Shown here: positions 8,654-17,077 of the stretch, in pieces
Layout of the letters: the number at the start of each line of letters is the position of its first letter
Position numbering within the stretch: position 1 is the stretch's first letter
Assembly (NCBI GenBank): GCA_044224315.1
Contig: JBGAKR010000003.1
Coordinates: 372,001 to 436,000, forward strand
Direction of reading: 5' to 3'
Length of the DNA: 64,000 nucleotides
Origin: JAGXTF01 sp044224315
GTDB taxonomy: Bacteria; Bacteroidota; Bacteroidia; NS11-12g; UBA955
Translations under genes and position numbers: made by a program
The notes under the pieces: generated by a model
Told to the model about the DNA's origin: nothing
Seen by the model: the letters and a program-made list of their open reading frames with translations, nothing else
Databases searched by the model: none

Positions 8654-8986
8654 ACCGACAATATTTAATGATTAAGGTTTAATGATTAAGGTTTAATGGC
8701 TTTAGTAGCTCTTTTATGCGCCAGTAATCGCCTACTCTACTTCCTACTCCCTAAAACCTGCTCCCTACTCCCTGTTATCGCCTACTCTACTTCCTACTCC
8801 CTAGAACCTGCTCCCTACTCCCCGTTATCGCCTCCACTACTCCCTGCACCCTGCTCCCTACTCCCTGTTATCGCCTACTCTACTTCCTACTCCCTAGAAC
8901 CTGCTCCCCGTTATCTCCTCCACTACACCCTGCTCCCTGCTCCCCGTTATCGCCTCCACTACTCCCCGCTCCCTGCTCCCTGCACC
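8654..8986. repeat. Gene-free low-complexity array of 7-mers and a ~50-bp higher unit
   Basis: Begins with alternating heptads TTTAATG/ATTAAGG (8672-8700), then C-rich heptads TACTCCC, TAAAACC/TAGAACC, TGCTCCC, TACTCCC separated by TGTTATCGCC and TACTCTACTTCC. Together these form a ~50-bp unit repeated with changes until the ferredoxin stop at 8987. Open frames through it give only repetitive peptides and are not genes. Confidence 0.8.
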
Positions 8987-9334
8987 CTATACATGCAGTC
9001 TTTCTTTGCGGTCCATCAGCACTTCTTTGCTTTCAACATGGTCCGGATCGGGTACACAGCAATCTACCGGGCAAACGGCAGCGCATTGGGGTTCTTCATG
9101 AAAACCGGTGCATTCGGTGCATTTATCGGGTACTATGAAATAAACCTCCTCGCTAATGGGATCGAATTTCTGGTTTACATCCACAGTTTGTCCATTTGCC
9201 ATGCGAAACATGCCCTGCACTTCTGTGCCATCGGCCAGGGTCCAGTTTACACCTGCTTCATAGATAGCATTATTCGGACATTCGGGCTCGCAAGCCCCGC
9301 AATTGATGCACTCGTCTGTGATGATAATTGCCAT
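8987..9334 (-). CDS. 4Fe-4S dicluster ferredoxin
   Basis: 115-aa electron carrier with two [4Fe-4S] cluster sites: CINCGACEPECP near residue 9 and CTECTGFHEEPQCAAVCPVDCC in the C-terminal half. The second site has the 8-residue insertion between its second and third cysteines that is usual for the YfhL/bacterial dicluster group. The start is MAIIITDEC at 9334; an upstream in-frame ATG would add four residues that overlap the -7 box region. A TAAATTTG box lies 9 nt upstream. The 3' end runs directly into the heptad array. The redox partner is unknown. Confidence 0.92.
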   Translation of the reverse strand: MAIIITDECINCGACEPECPNNAIYEAGVNWTLADGTEVQGMFRMANGQTVDVNQKFDPISEEVYFIVPDKCTECTGFHEEPQCAAVCPVDCCVPDPDHVESKEVLMDRKERLHV

Positions 9335-9343
9335 AAGCGGGTG

Positions 9344-9351
9344 CAAATTTA
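9344..9351 (-). promoter_or_regulatory. -7 box TAAATTTG for the ferredoxin
   Basis: Exact match, followed by GCACCC-type sequence as in the promoters of the 1263, pyrG and guaB genes (shared TAnnTTTGCACC). Confidence 0.6.
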
Positions 9352-9426
9352 CAACTAATGACTGTTAGTTTGAAGTGATTTTTGTTATTGCTTTTTAGTT
9401 TTCTACCCAGATTGGTGCTAATCCCC

Positions 9427-9434
9427 TAATTTTG
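9427..9434 (+). promoter_or_regulatory. -7 box TAATTTTG
   Basis: Exact match to TAnnTTTG, 15 nt before the ATG of the phosphoesterase gene. It rules out the TTG at 9432 as a start because that codon lies inside the box. Confidence 0.55.
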
Positions 9435-9449
9435 AAGCCATTCTGCATT

Positions 9450-9953
9450 ATGATCATTGGAATACTCAGCGATATACACGACAATTTGACTAATCTGGAC
9501 AAAGCTTTGCAATTGTTGAAAGAACGCAATGCGAGTGAGCTCATTTTCTGCGGCGATTTCTGCGCCCCATTTGCGGCCCGCAAACTGGCTGAAAGTGGAT
9601 TACCCGTGCATGCAGTGTTTGGGAATAACGATGGAGATAGATTTATGATTCAAAAAGTTACCGCACCTTTCCCCGATTTTAAACTCTATGGCGAGTATAT
9701 TGGCGATACAGATAGCCAGCTAATACTCGATGGGGTGCGCATTGGCGTTACCCATTACCCCTATTATGCCAAACCGATGGTAAAAACCGGCTGGTATGAC
9801 TGTGTATTTTATGGCCACAATCACAAGGCCGATAAGCAGTTATTTGCCAGCAACCTGATGCTCAACCCAGGCGAGATTGCCGGTGTAATGGGGTCTCCTA
9901 GTTTTGCTGTAATTGATACAACTCTAAAGAGCAGCGAAATTGTATATTTCTGA
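9450..9953 (+). CDS. YfcE/MJ0936-type metallophosphoesterase
   Basis: 167-aa calcineurin-like phosphoesterase. All metal-site blocks are present: GILSDIHDN at the N-terminus (Asp, His), FCGDFCAP, VFGNNDGD, GVTHYP and FYGHNHKAD, with NPGEIAG near the end. YfcE homologues are cytosolic metal-dependent phosphodiesterases with poorly known natural substrates. ATG 9450 is chosen over an earlier TTG because the family begins directly with M(K)IGI.SD.H. Its stop is one base from the convergent DUF4249 gene. Confidence 0.92.
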   Translation: MIIGILSDIHDNLTNLDKALQLLKERNASELIFCGDFCAPFAARKLAESGLPVHAVFGNNDGDRFMIQKVTAPFPDFKLYGEYIGDTDSQLILDGVRIGVTHYPYYAKPMVKTGWYDCVFYGHNHKADKQLFASNLMLNPGEIAGVMGSPSFAVIDTTLKSSEIVYF

Positions 9954-9954
9954 A

Positions 9955-10890
9955 CTAATACGGAAATAGCACATCCTTCTGATCCATCCACATTGCCCCA
10001 AATATCCCATATCCGTTTTTTATATTGCAAAAAATCTGGGTAGGTTGGGTAAATGCGTTGCCCTCATTGCTCTGAGCCGTTTTAATGGTAAATAAATGCT
10101 TGTAATAATCCTCTGTTAAGGAGTATAAATTAATGCGATATTTTTCAAGGGAATCTGCATTTCCACCCCCAATATAATTGTATTCAGAGCTGGTTGTAAG
10201 TTCAAAATTGATTTGTTTTCCATCATTAAAATCATCCTTAAAAAAGAAAAACTGTCCCCCATTCTGGCTCATATAATCCGTTATAGATTCTGCATTTGGG
10301 TAAGTAGATTTCCAACTCGAAAAGCCATAATAGCGAGGGCCACCATTGGAAGACCAATGGTCTTCTAACGATAACATATAATAATCAGGGTGGTCTTTTT
10401 TATTTTGAAATTTAACACTGATTTTGCCCGATTTAAATATATTATTATAATAACTTCCGGAATTTAGTTTTTTGTCGATTCCTTTAATTTCCACAAACAC
10501 ATCATCAATCACAACTTTTTCGGGTAAGATTAATTCAGCATTCACACTTTCAAGGCCAGGGGCGGTTGCTTCCAGGGTGTATTTAACACCAGCCCGGGCA
10601 ACAGTAGTATCAGAAAAATAGGTTTCAAAACTGGCATTGTATTTCATTACTTCCTTCAAAACACCATCGCCATACAACTTTAAGGTTGCGTATTTATAGG
10701 TTTTCATGGGTGCATTGTCTATTGCATTGAGGCTTTTGGATACATTAAACACAAACTGGTTACCTTCTGCAGCAACACAGTTTATGATTAATTTAGGTGT
10801 AATAGTACCCGACTTTTCAATCTTTTCATACTTCGAGCAACCGGTGGCTAGCACCAGAATTAACAAGAATATGGAGTTATATTTTTTCAT
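9955..10890 (-). CDS. DUF4249 lipoprotein (downstream copy)
   Basis: 311-aa outer-membrane-associated lipoprotein: signal IFLLILVLATGC with the acylated cysteine near residue 18. The DUF4249 features follow: TPKLIINCVAAEG, FNVSKSLNAIDNAPMKTYKYATLKLYGDG, YTLEATAPGLESVNAELILPEKVVIDDV, and a C-terminal IFCNIKNGYGIFGAM. DUF4249 proteins are typically encoded with a TonB-dependent receptor, as here. Starts 6 nt after the paralogous gene, so it is cotranscribed with it. Presumed role: lid or substrate-binding partner of the receptor (inference). Confidence 0.85.
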   Translation of the reverse strand: MKKYNSIFLLILVLATGCSKYEKIEKSGTITPKLIINCVAAEGNQFVFNVSKSLNAIDNAPMKTYKYATLKLYGDGVLKEVMKYNASFETYFSDTTVARAGVKYTLEATAPGLESVNAELILPEKVVIDDVFVEIKGIDKKLNSGSYYNNIFKSGKISVKFQNKKDHPDYYMLSLEDHWSSNGGPRYYGFSSWKSTYPNAESITDYMSQNGGQFFFFKDDFNDGKQINFELTTSSEYNYIGGGNADSLEKYRINLYSLTEDYYKHLFTIKTAQSNEGNAFTQPTQIFCNIKNGYGIFGAMWMDQKDVLFPY

Positions 10891-10895
10891 TCAGT

Positions 10896-11876
10896 TTATT
10901 GAGGGATATTGATATTGTACTCAGTTATAGTGCTATGGCTGCCAAAAATACCGTAACCATTAACTACATTGCTTGGAATTTGCACTGGCAGTGAAAAATA
11001 GTTGTTGCGAGCCTGGTAATACAAATACACGGTCCTGTAATAATTATACAATTCGGGTGAAAAAGTTTCAACCGTAATATTGAGTTTTTCAAGCCGGTTT
11101 TTTTTGCTTTTCAAAAAAACTTCTTCTTTAACTGATTCCAATACAAATTGCTTTGCTTTATTCCGCAATTCTGGTGCATTTAAAATCCAGGTGGTATTAC
11201 CATAAGCGTGATAACCCGTATATGTAATATTATTGCTTATGTAATCTGCCTCATAGGGTGCAAAATTTTCGATTCCCGGAAATCGCAATACCCAATCCTG
11301 AACTAACACAGAGCTTGAGTTAGGGTACAAATAATTTGCCCTAATGAGCAGGCAATTTTGCACAATATTATCGCTGTCTTTCACATTAAATTGAGCGGTA
11401 GCATCGGTAAAATAGGTTTGGGTATCTGCTCCTACCCCATTAAAAATTACTTTATCAAATTGTTTGGCAATTACAATATGGCCATCTGTGATTTTAACAC
11501 TCTGTGGGATGGTGGTAGAGGCTTCCACATCCTTAAAGCCTTCCGCATTGACGATAATTTTATAAGTAAAACCTACTTTGGGAATAGTTTTTAGAAACGA
11601 ATACTTATTTGTTGAAACATTAAAAATCCCAGTATCAATTTTATTGCCATTTTCAAACAATAATAATTTTGCATTTTTTATTGTTATCAAAGGTGCATTA
11701 TCCACCAACGACAGGCTTTTGCTAACCCTGATGGCAGGCGTAACTCCCGGCCTTAAAATACCCAGCACTACCAATTTAGATTCAATCTGCACCTTTTCCA
11801 ACCTTTCAAATTTAGAACATGCTTGTATGCATATAATAAGGATTAAATAATAGGGTATTTTTTTATAATATAACAT
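10896..11876 (-). CDS. DUF4249 lipoprotein (upstream copy)
   Basis: 326-aa paralogue of the next gene, with the lipoprotein signal YLILIICIQAC (Cys near residue 20). Family blocks: QIESKLVVLGILRPG, IRVSKSLSLVDNAPLITIKNAKLLLFENG, YKIIVNAEGFKDVEASTTIP, and NVVNGYGIFGSHS at the C-terminus. The two copies share block order but differ widely elsewhere, so the duplication is old or the copies bind different ligands. A 323-nt gap separates it from the TonB receptor gene upstream on the same strand. Confidence 0.85.
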   Translation of the reverse strand: MLYYKKIPYYLILIICIQACSKFERLEKVQIESKLVVLGILRPGVTPAIRVSKSLSLVDNAPLITIKNAKLLLFENGNKIDTGIFNVSTNKYSFLKTIPKVGFTYKIIVNAEGFKDVEASTTIPQSVKITDGHIVIAKQFDKVIFNGVGADTQTYFTDATAQFNVKDSDNIVQNCLLIRANYLYPNSSSVLVQDWVLRFPGIENFAPYEADYISNNITYTGYHAYGNTTWILNAPELRNKAKQFVLESVKEEVFLKSKKNRLEKLNITVETFSPELYNYYRTVYLYYQARNNYFSLPVQIPSNVVNGYGIFGSHSTITEYNINIPQ

Positions 11877-12199
11877 GGACTAGAATTGTGAATTTAAATT
11901 TGAATGATTAAGGTTTAATGGTAAATGTTTAATGAACAGCCATTTATTAGATTGGTAATTTAAATTAGATGCGATTTTATTTGAAATATAAATGTGGCTT
12001 TTTTTAACGAAAAAATCATTTATAATGCCCAATTTGGAAGAAAAAGAAAAGCATGAGAACCTCTTGATTCTATTCAACTTGCTTACCTTATTCAGCCAAT
12101 TATATGTTGCCATATTTATCAATAGAGGAATCTCAATTTATTTAATAACAAAATTATACAAACCCTGTTTTTTGAATCTCATATTTACACAATTCCATA
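11877..12199. repeat. Gene-free AT-rich gap with short heptad run
   Basis: From 11882 to about 11940 the sequence falls into 7-mers (TGATTAA, GGTTTAA, TGGTAAA, TGTTTAA, TGAACAG) that match words at 8672-8700. The rest is AT-rich. Short open frames on both strands have no recognisable start context or homology, and I see no gene. Confidence 0.5.
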
Positions 12200-14560
12200 T
12201 CATTTAAACGTAAAATTAAAAGTAAGGAACGGCAGGATGGGGAACAGAGACGTGCGCTTGAGCTGTTTGCGGCCATAGTTGTCTACAGCATAGCTGTAGT
12301 AAAACGGATTGCGGCGCGAGTATGCATTATACAGTCCAACATTTGCACTCCAATCGCCCCATTTTTTGTAATAATGCCAACTATAGGAAATATCAAGGCG
12401 GTGGTAATCTGCACCCCTAAACTGATTGCGTTTATCGTATGTATTTGTTGTTACCAAATTGCCATACACATCCATGCCATTGATGGTGGTGTTTGCCAGT
12501 GTAAATGCATTACCTGTTGCATACACCCAGGTGGCATTGAGGGTATGTTTTTTATCTAATTCATAACTCACCACGGCGCTGACATTGTGCCGGCTGTCGT
12601 ATTTAAAAAAGAACCTTTCACCATAATTAATATTGGGGAATTTGCGATCGGTCCAACTTAGGGTATAAGCCAGCCAGCCTGTAAGTTTTCCAATTTTTTT
12701 CTGCAAAAACGCCTCCATTCCATAGCTGCGGCCTATGCCGGCTTCCACTTTATTATACCAGCTTTCATAAGTATTGTAAAACGAAGCTCCGTTTTTAAAA
12801 TCGAGCACCCCATGCATGGTTTTGTAATACCCTTCTAAAGAAAATAAATACTTTTTTCTGAGAGTTTTGGCCACACCCAGGGTACCCTGATAGCTATTTT
12901 CAGGTGCCAGTTCCTTTACACTCGGCACCCACAAATCGGTAGGTAAACCCACAGTACTATTGGTAAGTAAATGAATATACTGAACCATACGGGCAAAAGA
13001 TGCTTTTACAGCCCAATCACCAGCCAGCATATACCTTGCACTGATACGGGGTTGTAAACCATGGTACATTTTATTGTGCAACCAAAACTGGCTGTAATGA
13101 AGGCCATAATTTACCTTCCACTTGCGACCCAATAGCATATCATTTTCGGCATAAGCAAAATTTTCTACCGCTTGCACACGGTTGCTGCCCAGGGTACTGT
13201 CAAATTTCTGGCCTGCATTGTCGTTTTGTAAATTGTAATTTGTTGCCCCCGGTTTAAACTGATGGTAAATGGTATTAACACCAAACTTCATTACATTGCG
13301 GTTATTGGGTGTGTAATCAAACTCGTATTTAAAACCCCAATCCTTTACTTCGCTTCTAAAATCTTGGGCATAGGCATTGGTAATTACGCCGGTATCATTT
13401 ACTTCATTGCTGCGCTGCATTTGATAAACCTGGTAGCGATATCGGGTATAATTGGCAATCATGGCACTGGTAAGTTTGGGGTTTATACGTCGGTTCCAGC
13501 GAAGGGAAGCAAGGCGATTGCCCCAATTTAAATGGTCTTTGGATTCACTTTTATACACAACTCCATCATACAGAAATTCACTGGGCTTTTGGTCGTTAAA
13601 AAATTTATCTTCCCCGGTATAGGTGCTTATTAAAATCTGATCCCGCTTAGTGGGCTTAATATTAATTTTTGCATTTAAATCGTAAAAGTAATACCCCTGT
13701 TTGGCATACGGATTTTGGGTTCCGGCTCTTACTAAAGGCGTGTAAAGTGCATCCATATAGGTGCGCCTGCCCGATACTATGAAGGAAATTTTGTCTTTCC
13801 AAATGGGACCCTCAATGGTGGCATTACTGGCTATTAAACCCAAATTGGCACTGCCTCTGAATTTTCGCATATTGCCATCTTTCATGGTTAATTCAAGCAC
13901 AGAAGAAAGTCGTCCACCATATCGGGCTGGAAAACCACCTTTGATTAATTCAACATGGCTAAGTGCATCGGTATTAAAAACAGAAAAGAAGCCATACAAA
14001 TGCGATACATTATAAAGCGGTGTTCCATCCAGCAAAATCAGATTCTGATCCGGGCTTCCACCTCGTACATACAAACCGCTGCTGCCTTCCATGCCGGGTT
14101 TTACCCCTGGTAAAAGTTGCAATACTTTTAATACATCCGATTCGCCAAACATGGTGGGCACTTTTTTAATTGCCTGGGGTGAAAGCGAAATACTGCTTAC
14201 CCGCGAGCTTTCGGCAATGTTCTCGGCTTTTTCGGCTGTGATATTAATTACCCCAATCACCGGTGCGTAAACCAATTCAACATACAGCGCTGTATTGGCT
14301 TTCAAATCAATATGTATTTCTTTTTTATCATATCCAACCTGGGTAAATACAAGGGTATGTGGCCCCGGAGCCAATTGCAAGCTATAGCTGCCTGTATTGG
14401 TAGTTACTGCCAATGCAGGTCCATCTTTCTCGCTGATGGTGCAGGCAACCAGTTTTTCGCTACTGCTTGTATCCGTAACCGTACCGTATACCTGAAAGTA
14501 CGACTGGCCTTGAACTAAATCCAAACTGAACAGCGTAAGGATGAATAATATAAACCTCAT
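12200..14560 (-). CDS. TonB-dependent outer-membrane receptor
   Basis: About 786 aa. Signal peptide (RFILFILTLFSLDLVQGQ), then a carboxypeptidase-regulatory-like domain (VYGTVTDTSSSEKLVACTI...GYDKKEIHIDL), a plug domain with VLKVLQLLPGVKPG, GLYVRGGSPDQNLILLDGTPLYN and VELIKGGFPARYGGRLSSVLEL, and a C-terminal 22-strand barrel ending in FLTFNFTFK with a final aromatic-rich strand. It imports an unknown ligand using TonB energy. It lies upstream of two DUF4249 lipoprotein genes on the same strand. The start at 14560 gives the better signal peptide; an in-frame start at 14593 adds 11 residues. Confidence 0.93.
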   Translation of the reverse strand: MRFILFILTLFSLDLVQGQSYFQVYGTVTDTSSSEKLVACTISEKDGPALAVTTNTGSYSLQLAPGPHTLVFTQVGYDKKEIHIDLKANTALYVELVYAPVIGVINITAEKAENIAESSRVSSISLSPQAIKKVPTMFGESDVLKVLQLLPGVKPGMEGSSGLYVRGGSPDQNLILLDGTPLYNVSHLYGFFSVFNTDALSHVELIKGGFPARYGGRLSSVLELTMKDGNMRKFRGSANLGLIASNATIEGPIWKDKISFIVSGRRTYMDALYTPLVRAGTQNPYAKQGYYFYDLNAKINIKPTKRDQILISTYTGEDKFFNDQKPSEFLYDGVVYKSESKDHLNWGNRLASLRWNRRINPKLTSAMIANYTRYRYQVYQMQRSNEVNDTGVITNAYAQDFRSEVKDWGFKYEFDYTPNNRNVMKFGVNTIYHQFKPGATNYNLQNDNAGQKFDSTLGSNRVQAVENFAYAENDMLLGRKWKVNYGLHYSQFWLHNKMYHGLQPRISARYMLAGDWAVKASFARMVQYIHLLTNSTVGLPTDLWVPSVKELAPENSYQGTLGVAKTLRKKYLFSLEGYYKTMHGVLDFKNGASFYNTYESWYNKVEAGIGRSYGMEAFLQKKIGKLTGWLAYTLSWTDRKFPNINYGERFFFKYDSRHNVSAVVSYELDKKHTLNATWVYATGNAFTLANTTINGMDVYGNLVTTNTYDKRNQFRGADYHRLDISYSWHYYKKWGDWSANVGLYNAYSRRNPFYYSYAVDNYGRKQLKRTSLFPILPFLTFNFTFK

Positions 14561-14675
14561 ATTTTGATGTGAAACTAACGTTAGGGTGTGCAATTTATTC
14601 TGTAATTGTAAATATATAACAAGCGGAATGACCGAAAAGTTACAAATAAGTGATAAATATCAAACACTAAAACTG

Positions 14676-14702
14676 AAAAGGACGGAATGAATCCGCCCTT
14701 TT
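14676..14702. terminator. Terminator-like hairpin with no obvious gene
   Basis: Arms AAAAGGACGGA and TCCGCCCTTTT pair over 11 positions with one mismatch around the loop ATGAA. Both flanking genes are transcribed away from it, so it does not end a known gene; it may end an unannotated small transcript. Confidence 0.45.
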
Positions 14703-14806
14703 GAATTTTAAGAATTGCAACTGAATTAGGAGAAATTACAATACTTGGTGCGAAGATACAATTAATTTGTGATTTACACTGATTTTACAATCAGGTATTC
14801 ACAACC

Positions 14807-14838
14807 CTAGTTGGTCTCTGCTGAGTGAGACCAACTAG
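14807..14838. repeat. Perfect hairpin, 12-bp arms, loop TGCTGAGT
   Basis: Arms CTAGTTGGTCTC and GAGACCAACTAG. The core and the loop are identical to hairpins of the 56-bp tandem array at 15335-15529 on the other side of the 14928 gene. Confidence 0.8.
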
Positions 14839-14927
14839 CTAGAGTATATGGTATTTTTCAAGGAACCAACAATAAGAGAAAAGATTTGAATTATTGCCAT
14901 TCATTCAGTAAACTTGAAATTTTAAAT

Positions 14928-15311
14928 ATGTCTTATTCATTTGATTTAGCCGGTTTGGAAGGTGAAGAACTGTCAACGGAATTAAAAAACGGAGCTCGCT
15001 TTGTGGTTTATCAATATGCAATTTCAATGATACTGTTTACGATTAAGAACAGCAGCCATATTCAATTCATTCATTGCAACGATTCGGTTATTAAAAAAGG
15101 ATTGAAATATTCATTACTATCTTTTCTATTTGGATGGTGGGGAGTACCATTCGGGCCTATTTATACACTATCTACCATAATCCACAACTTTTTTGGAGGG
15201 ACAGACGTTACGCAGGACGTGATAGCCATCATGATTCAGGATGGAGAAATTACTCCAGAAGAAATCGCCCTTATTTCAAAATCTGATAATACAGAAATTT
15301 TGGATGCCTGA
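14928..15311 (+). CDS. Conserved hypothetical membrane-associated protein, 127 aa
   Basis: Not recognised as a named family. Starts MSYSFDLAGLEGEELSTELKNGARFVVYQYAISM. A hydrophobic segment around residues 65-95 contains SLLSFLFGWWGVPFGPIYT, rich in Gly, Trp and Pro, followed by FFGGTDVTQDV and an acidic C-terminus. It is probably an inner-membrane-associated protein with one hairpin or re-entrant segment. ATG 14928 is chosen over an upstream TTG at 14886 for its better N-terminus. The gene is bracketed by related palindromic repeats (14807-14838 and 15335-15529), which could mean it moves or is copied as a unit, or that the repeats regulate it. Confidence 0.6.
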   Translation: MSYSFDLAGLEGEELSTELKNGARFVVYQYAISMILFTIKNSSHIQFIHCNDSVIKKGLKYSLLSFLFGWWGVPFGPIYTLSTIIHNFFGGTDVTQDVIAIMIQDGEITPEEIALISKSDNTEILDA

Positions 15312-15334
15312 AACAAAAATCAATATTATGTAAT

Positions 15335-15529
15335 GCTTCTGTAAGTCAGGAAGACCAACAACGGGACTCTAGGGGGCATCACTCCTATTATTGGTTTCTG
15401 CTGAGTGAGACCAACAACAGGACACTTGGGGGCATCACTCCTCTTGTTGGTCTCTGCTGTGAGAGACAAACAACAGGATACTTGGGGGTATCACTCCCCA
15501 TGTTGGTCTTTGCGCAGCAAGACCAACAA
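15335..15529. repeat. 56-bp tandem repeat with alternating hairpins (about 3.5 copies)
   Basis: Each period has a 27-nt semi-palindrome (15391-15417, 15447-15473, 15503-15529; a decayed copy at 15335-15361) and a 29-nt segment containing GGGGGYATCACTCC (15362-15390, 15418-15446, 15474-15502). Periods are exactly 56 nt. The array fills the gap between convergent genes ending at 15311 and 15538. Confidence 0.85.
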
Positions 15530-15537
15530 ACCAGAAA

Positions 15538-16398
15538 TCAATACGTTTTTGTCATTCCCTCGGGGGTAATGATAGTAAAATCGGCTAAATTTTTATTGTC
15601 TGTTTCTAATTTGGAAATGTCCTTTTGCTCAGCGCTGGCAATAGTTACAATTTTTAGCGAAGGATAGGCTTTTTTCAAATACCAATAAATACTCTGAAAA
15701 TTATTGCTGTGGTAAGTACCATTAAAATGCAAAAACAATTTGCCTTTTTGGTAATTTTTTAAAATAAAATAAGCCATGGTAGCATCTTTGCTAGCCTGAC
15801 TTTTAGGCAAATTGGCAGTGCCATGCCCACCTACCGCTTTAAAAATATCTTTATAACAGGTTAAATTACTATCATAGGCCATAGGCAGTGGTGCCATCCA
15901 GCTTTTTTCCAGTTCGCTCAAAGTATCCAGCCCTTTAAATCCTTTCTTATACACCAAAGATGCATATCTGCGTGGAATATTGGTGGCCATAAAAGTTAAT
16001 TTATTTTCTTTGGCAAATTCTACCATGGGCGCATAATCGGTTTTGTAATTGGGCCATAATCTGCAGCCTGCTTTAAACCTTTTATCATCTGCAGTTCCAT
16101 TTAAAAAACTGTCTAAAATCAGTTGATTATCGGCTTCAAACATTTCAGCTCCGAGCATTAAATTGGCGCCTTTTGCTGCAAACAAATCTTTTGTTAATTC
16201 TATCTCCAGCCAATGGCAAATGGGGTTGTCGTGCATTTCGCCAAACAGCACAATATCAGCGCCCTCTGCGGCTTTGAGCATGGCCTGGTATTGGGTGGGT
16301 TTGTTTTTTAGACTAAATAAAGTATAGGCATTTTTTTCTCCTTTATAGGTAAATGCGCTTAATAACAGGATAAAACCCGGTAATAGTATTCTTTTCAC
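15538..16398 (-). CDS. ChaN-family haem/iron-regulated protein
   Basis: 286 aa. Signal peptide (LLPGFILLLSAFTY). The ChaN/DUF399 pattern is clear: DIVLFGEMHDNPICHWLEIELTKDL, LGAEMFEADNQLILDSFL, WPNYKTDYAPMVEFAKE, ATNIPRRYASLV, LFLHFNGTYHSNN and a final TIITP. ChaN of Campylobacter binds haem and is linked to iron uptake; a periplasmic or outer-membrane role is expected. The start is GTG at 16398: an in-frame stop lies just upstream, and a TACATTTG box precedes it by 4 nt. Lies 19 nt after the uridine kinase gene but appears to have its own promoter. Confidence 0.85.
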   Translation of the reverse strand: MKRILLPGFILLLSAFTYKGEKNAYTLFSLKNKPTQYQAMLKAAEGADIVLFGEMHDNPICHWLEIELTKDLFAAKGANLMLGAEMFEADNQLILDSFLNGTADDKRFKAGCRLWPNYKTDYAPMVEFAKENKLTFMATNIPRRYASLVYKKGFKGLDTLSELEKSWMAPLPMAYDSNLTCYKDIFKAVGGHGTANLPKSQASKDATMAYFILKNYQKGKLFLHFNGTYHSNNFQSIYWYLKKAYPSLKIVTIASAEQKDISKLETDNKNLADFTIITPEGMTKTY

Positions 16399-16402
16399 TT
16401 TT

Positions 16403-16410
16403 CAAATGTA
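16403..16410 (-). promoter_or_regulatory. -7 box TACATTTG, 4 nt before GTG
   Basis: Exact TAnnTTTG match on the minus strand. The spacer to the GTG start is AAAA. It lies between the uridine kinase stop and the ChaN start. Confidence 0.6.
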
Positions 16411-16417
16411 GTGATTT

Positions 16418-17077
16418 TCAGATTGAACTTAAATGTTCTCTGATATGTGGTTCGGCCATTTTAAAAATCAGCGAAAGCACCTGTTGCAACTGGGTTTCAA
16501 TGGCATCATGGTTATTTATTATCAGGTTGCATTCATTTTTAAAAGGGTAAATAAATTGCTCATACGAGGGTAAAACATGGTTGTACCACTGATATAAACT
16601 TTTTTCCCTGGCGATGCCTCGTTCGCTTGCATCGCGTTCCAATCTGCGCTGAAGCGTAATTTCGGCATCGGCGTCTACCAAGATGCGGGCATTGAAAAGC
16701 GAATCGATATGCCTGTGGTATTGCAAAAACAATCCGTCGGCAATAACTATTGGGGCTGGAGACACAATCCGTACAGTGATTTCCGGATTTTCCAATTCAA
16801 AGGGATATTCCTTTACCAAAACCTCATGGCCTTCAATGAGTTTTAATAAATCCTCATAAAATTGCCTATGATTCAGCGCTTCTGGCAAATCGAAATTTGT
16901 ATACCCATTGGCATCGGATTTCTGCTCATGGAAAGGGCGGTAATAATCATCAAAGCGCAAAACAGAGAGTTTGCCGCCCAGCTTTTGTTGTAATTGGTTT
17001 ACAAGCCAGGTTTTACCCGAACCACTCATGCCTGTTACCCCTAACACAAATGGTTCAGCAGGGTTTGGTGCATGCAT
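16418..17077 (-). CDS. Uridine kinase-like P-loop kinase
   Basis: 219 aa, cytosolic. P-loop GVTGMSGSGKTW at residues 13-24, then LRFDDYYRPF, the nucleoside-site region ANGYTNFDLPEALNH, VIADGLFLQYH and the lid-like region LQRRLERDASERGI. This matches the uridine/phosphoribulokinase-type family, which phosphorylates uridine and cytidine in pyrimidine salvage. Its ATG shares one base with the stop of the MORN-repeat gene, so translation is likely coupled. Assignment to uridine rather than another small substrate is by family only. Confidence 0.8.
   Translation of the reverse strand: MHAPNPAEPFVLGVTGMSGSGKTWLVNQLQQKLGGKLSVLRFDDYYRPFHEQKSDANGYTNFDLPEALNHRQFYEDLLKLIEGHEVLVKEYPFELENPEITVRIVSPAPIVIADGLFLQYHRHIDSLFNARILVDADAEITLQRRLERDASERGIAREKSLYQWYNHVLPSYEQFIYPFKNECNLIINNHDAIETQLQQVLSLIFKMAEPHIREHLSSI

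Larger units (their letters stand above)
14561..14927. other. Gene-free region between divergent genes, with two hairpins
   Basis: Holds a 10-bp palindrome CTAACGTTAG at 14575-14584 just upstream of the TonB receptor gene, a terminator-like hairpin at 14676-14702 and a perfect 12-bp-arm hairpin at 14807-14838. No open frame of note. A small RNA is possible but not demonstrated. Confidence 0.5.

Noticed and set aside
8696..9358. 220-aa open frame on the plus strand
   Set aside because: It is built from repeated CTCCCTACTCCC words and then runs antisense through the ferredoxin gene; the peptide is repetitive and without motifs.
15335..15529. CRISPR array
   Set aside because: Regular 56-nt spacing looks CRISPR-like, but the 29-nt 'spacers' are nearly identical to each other and no cas genes are present.
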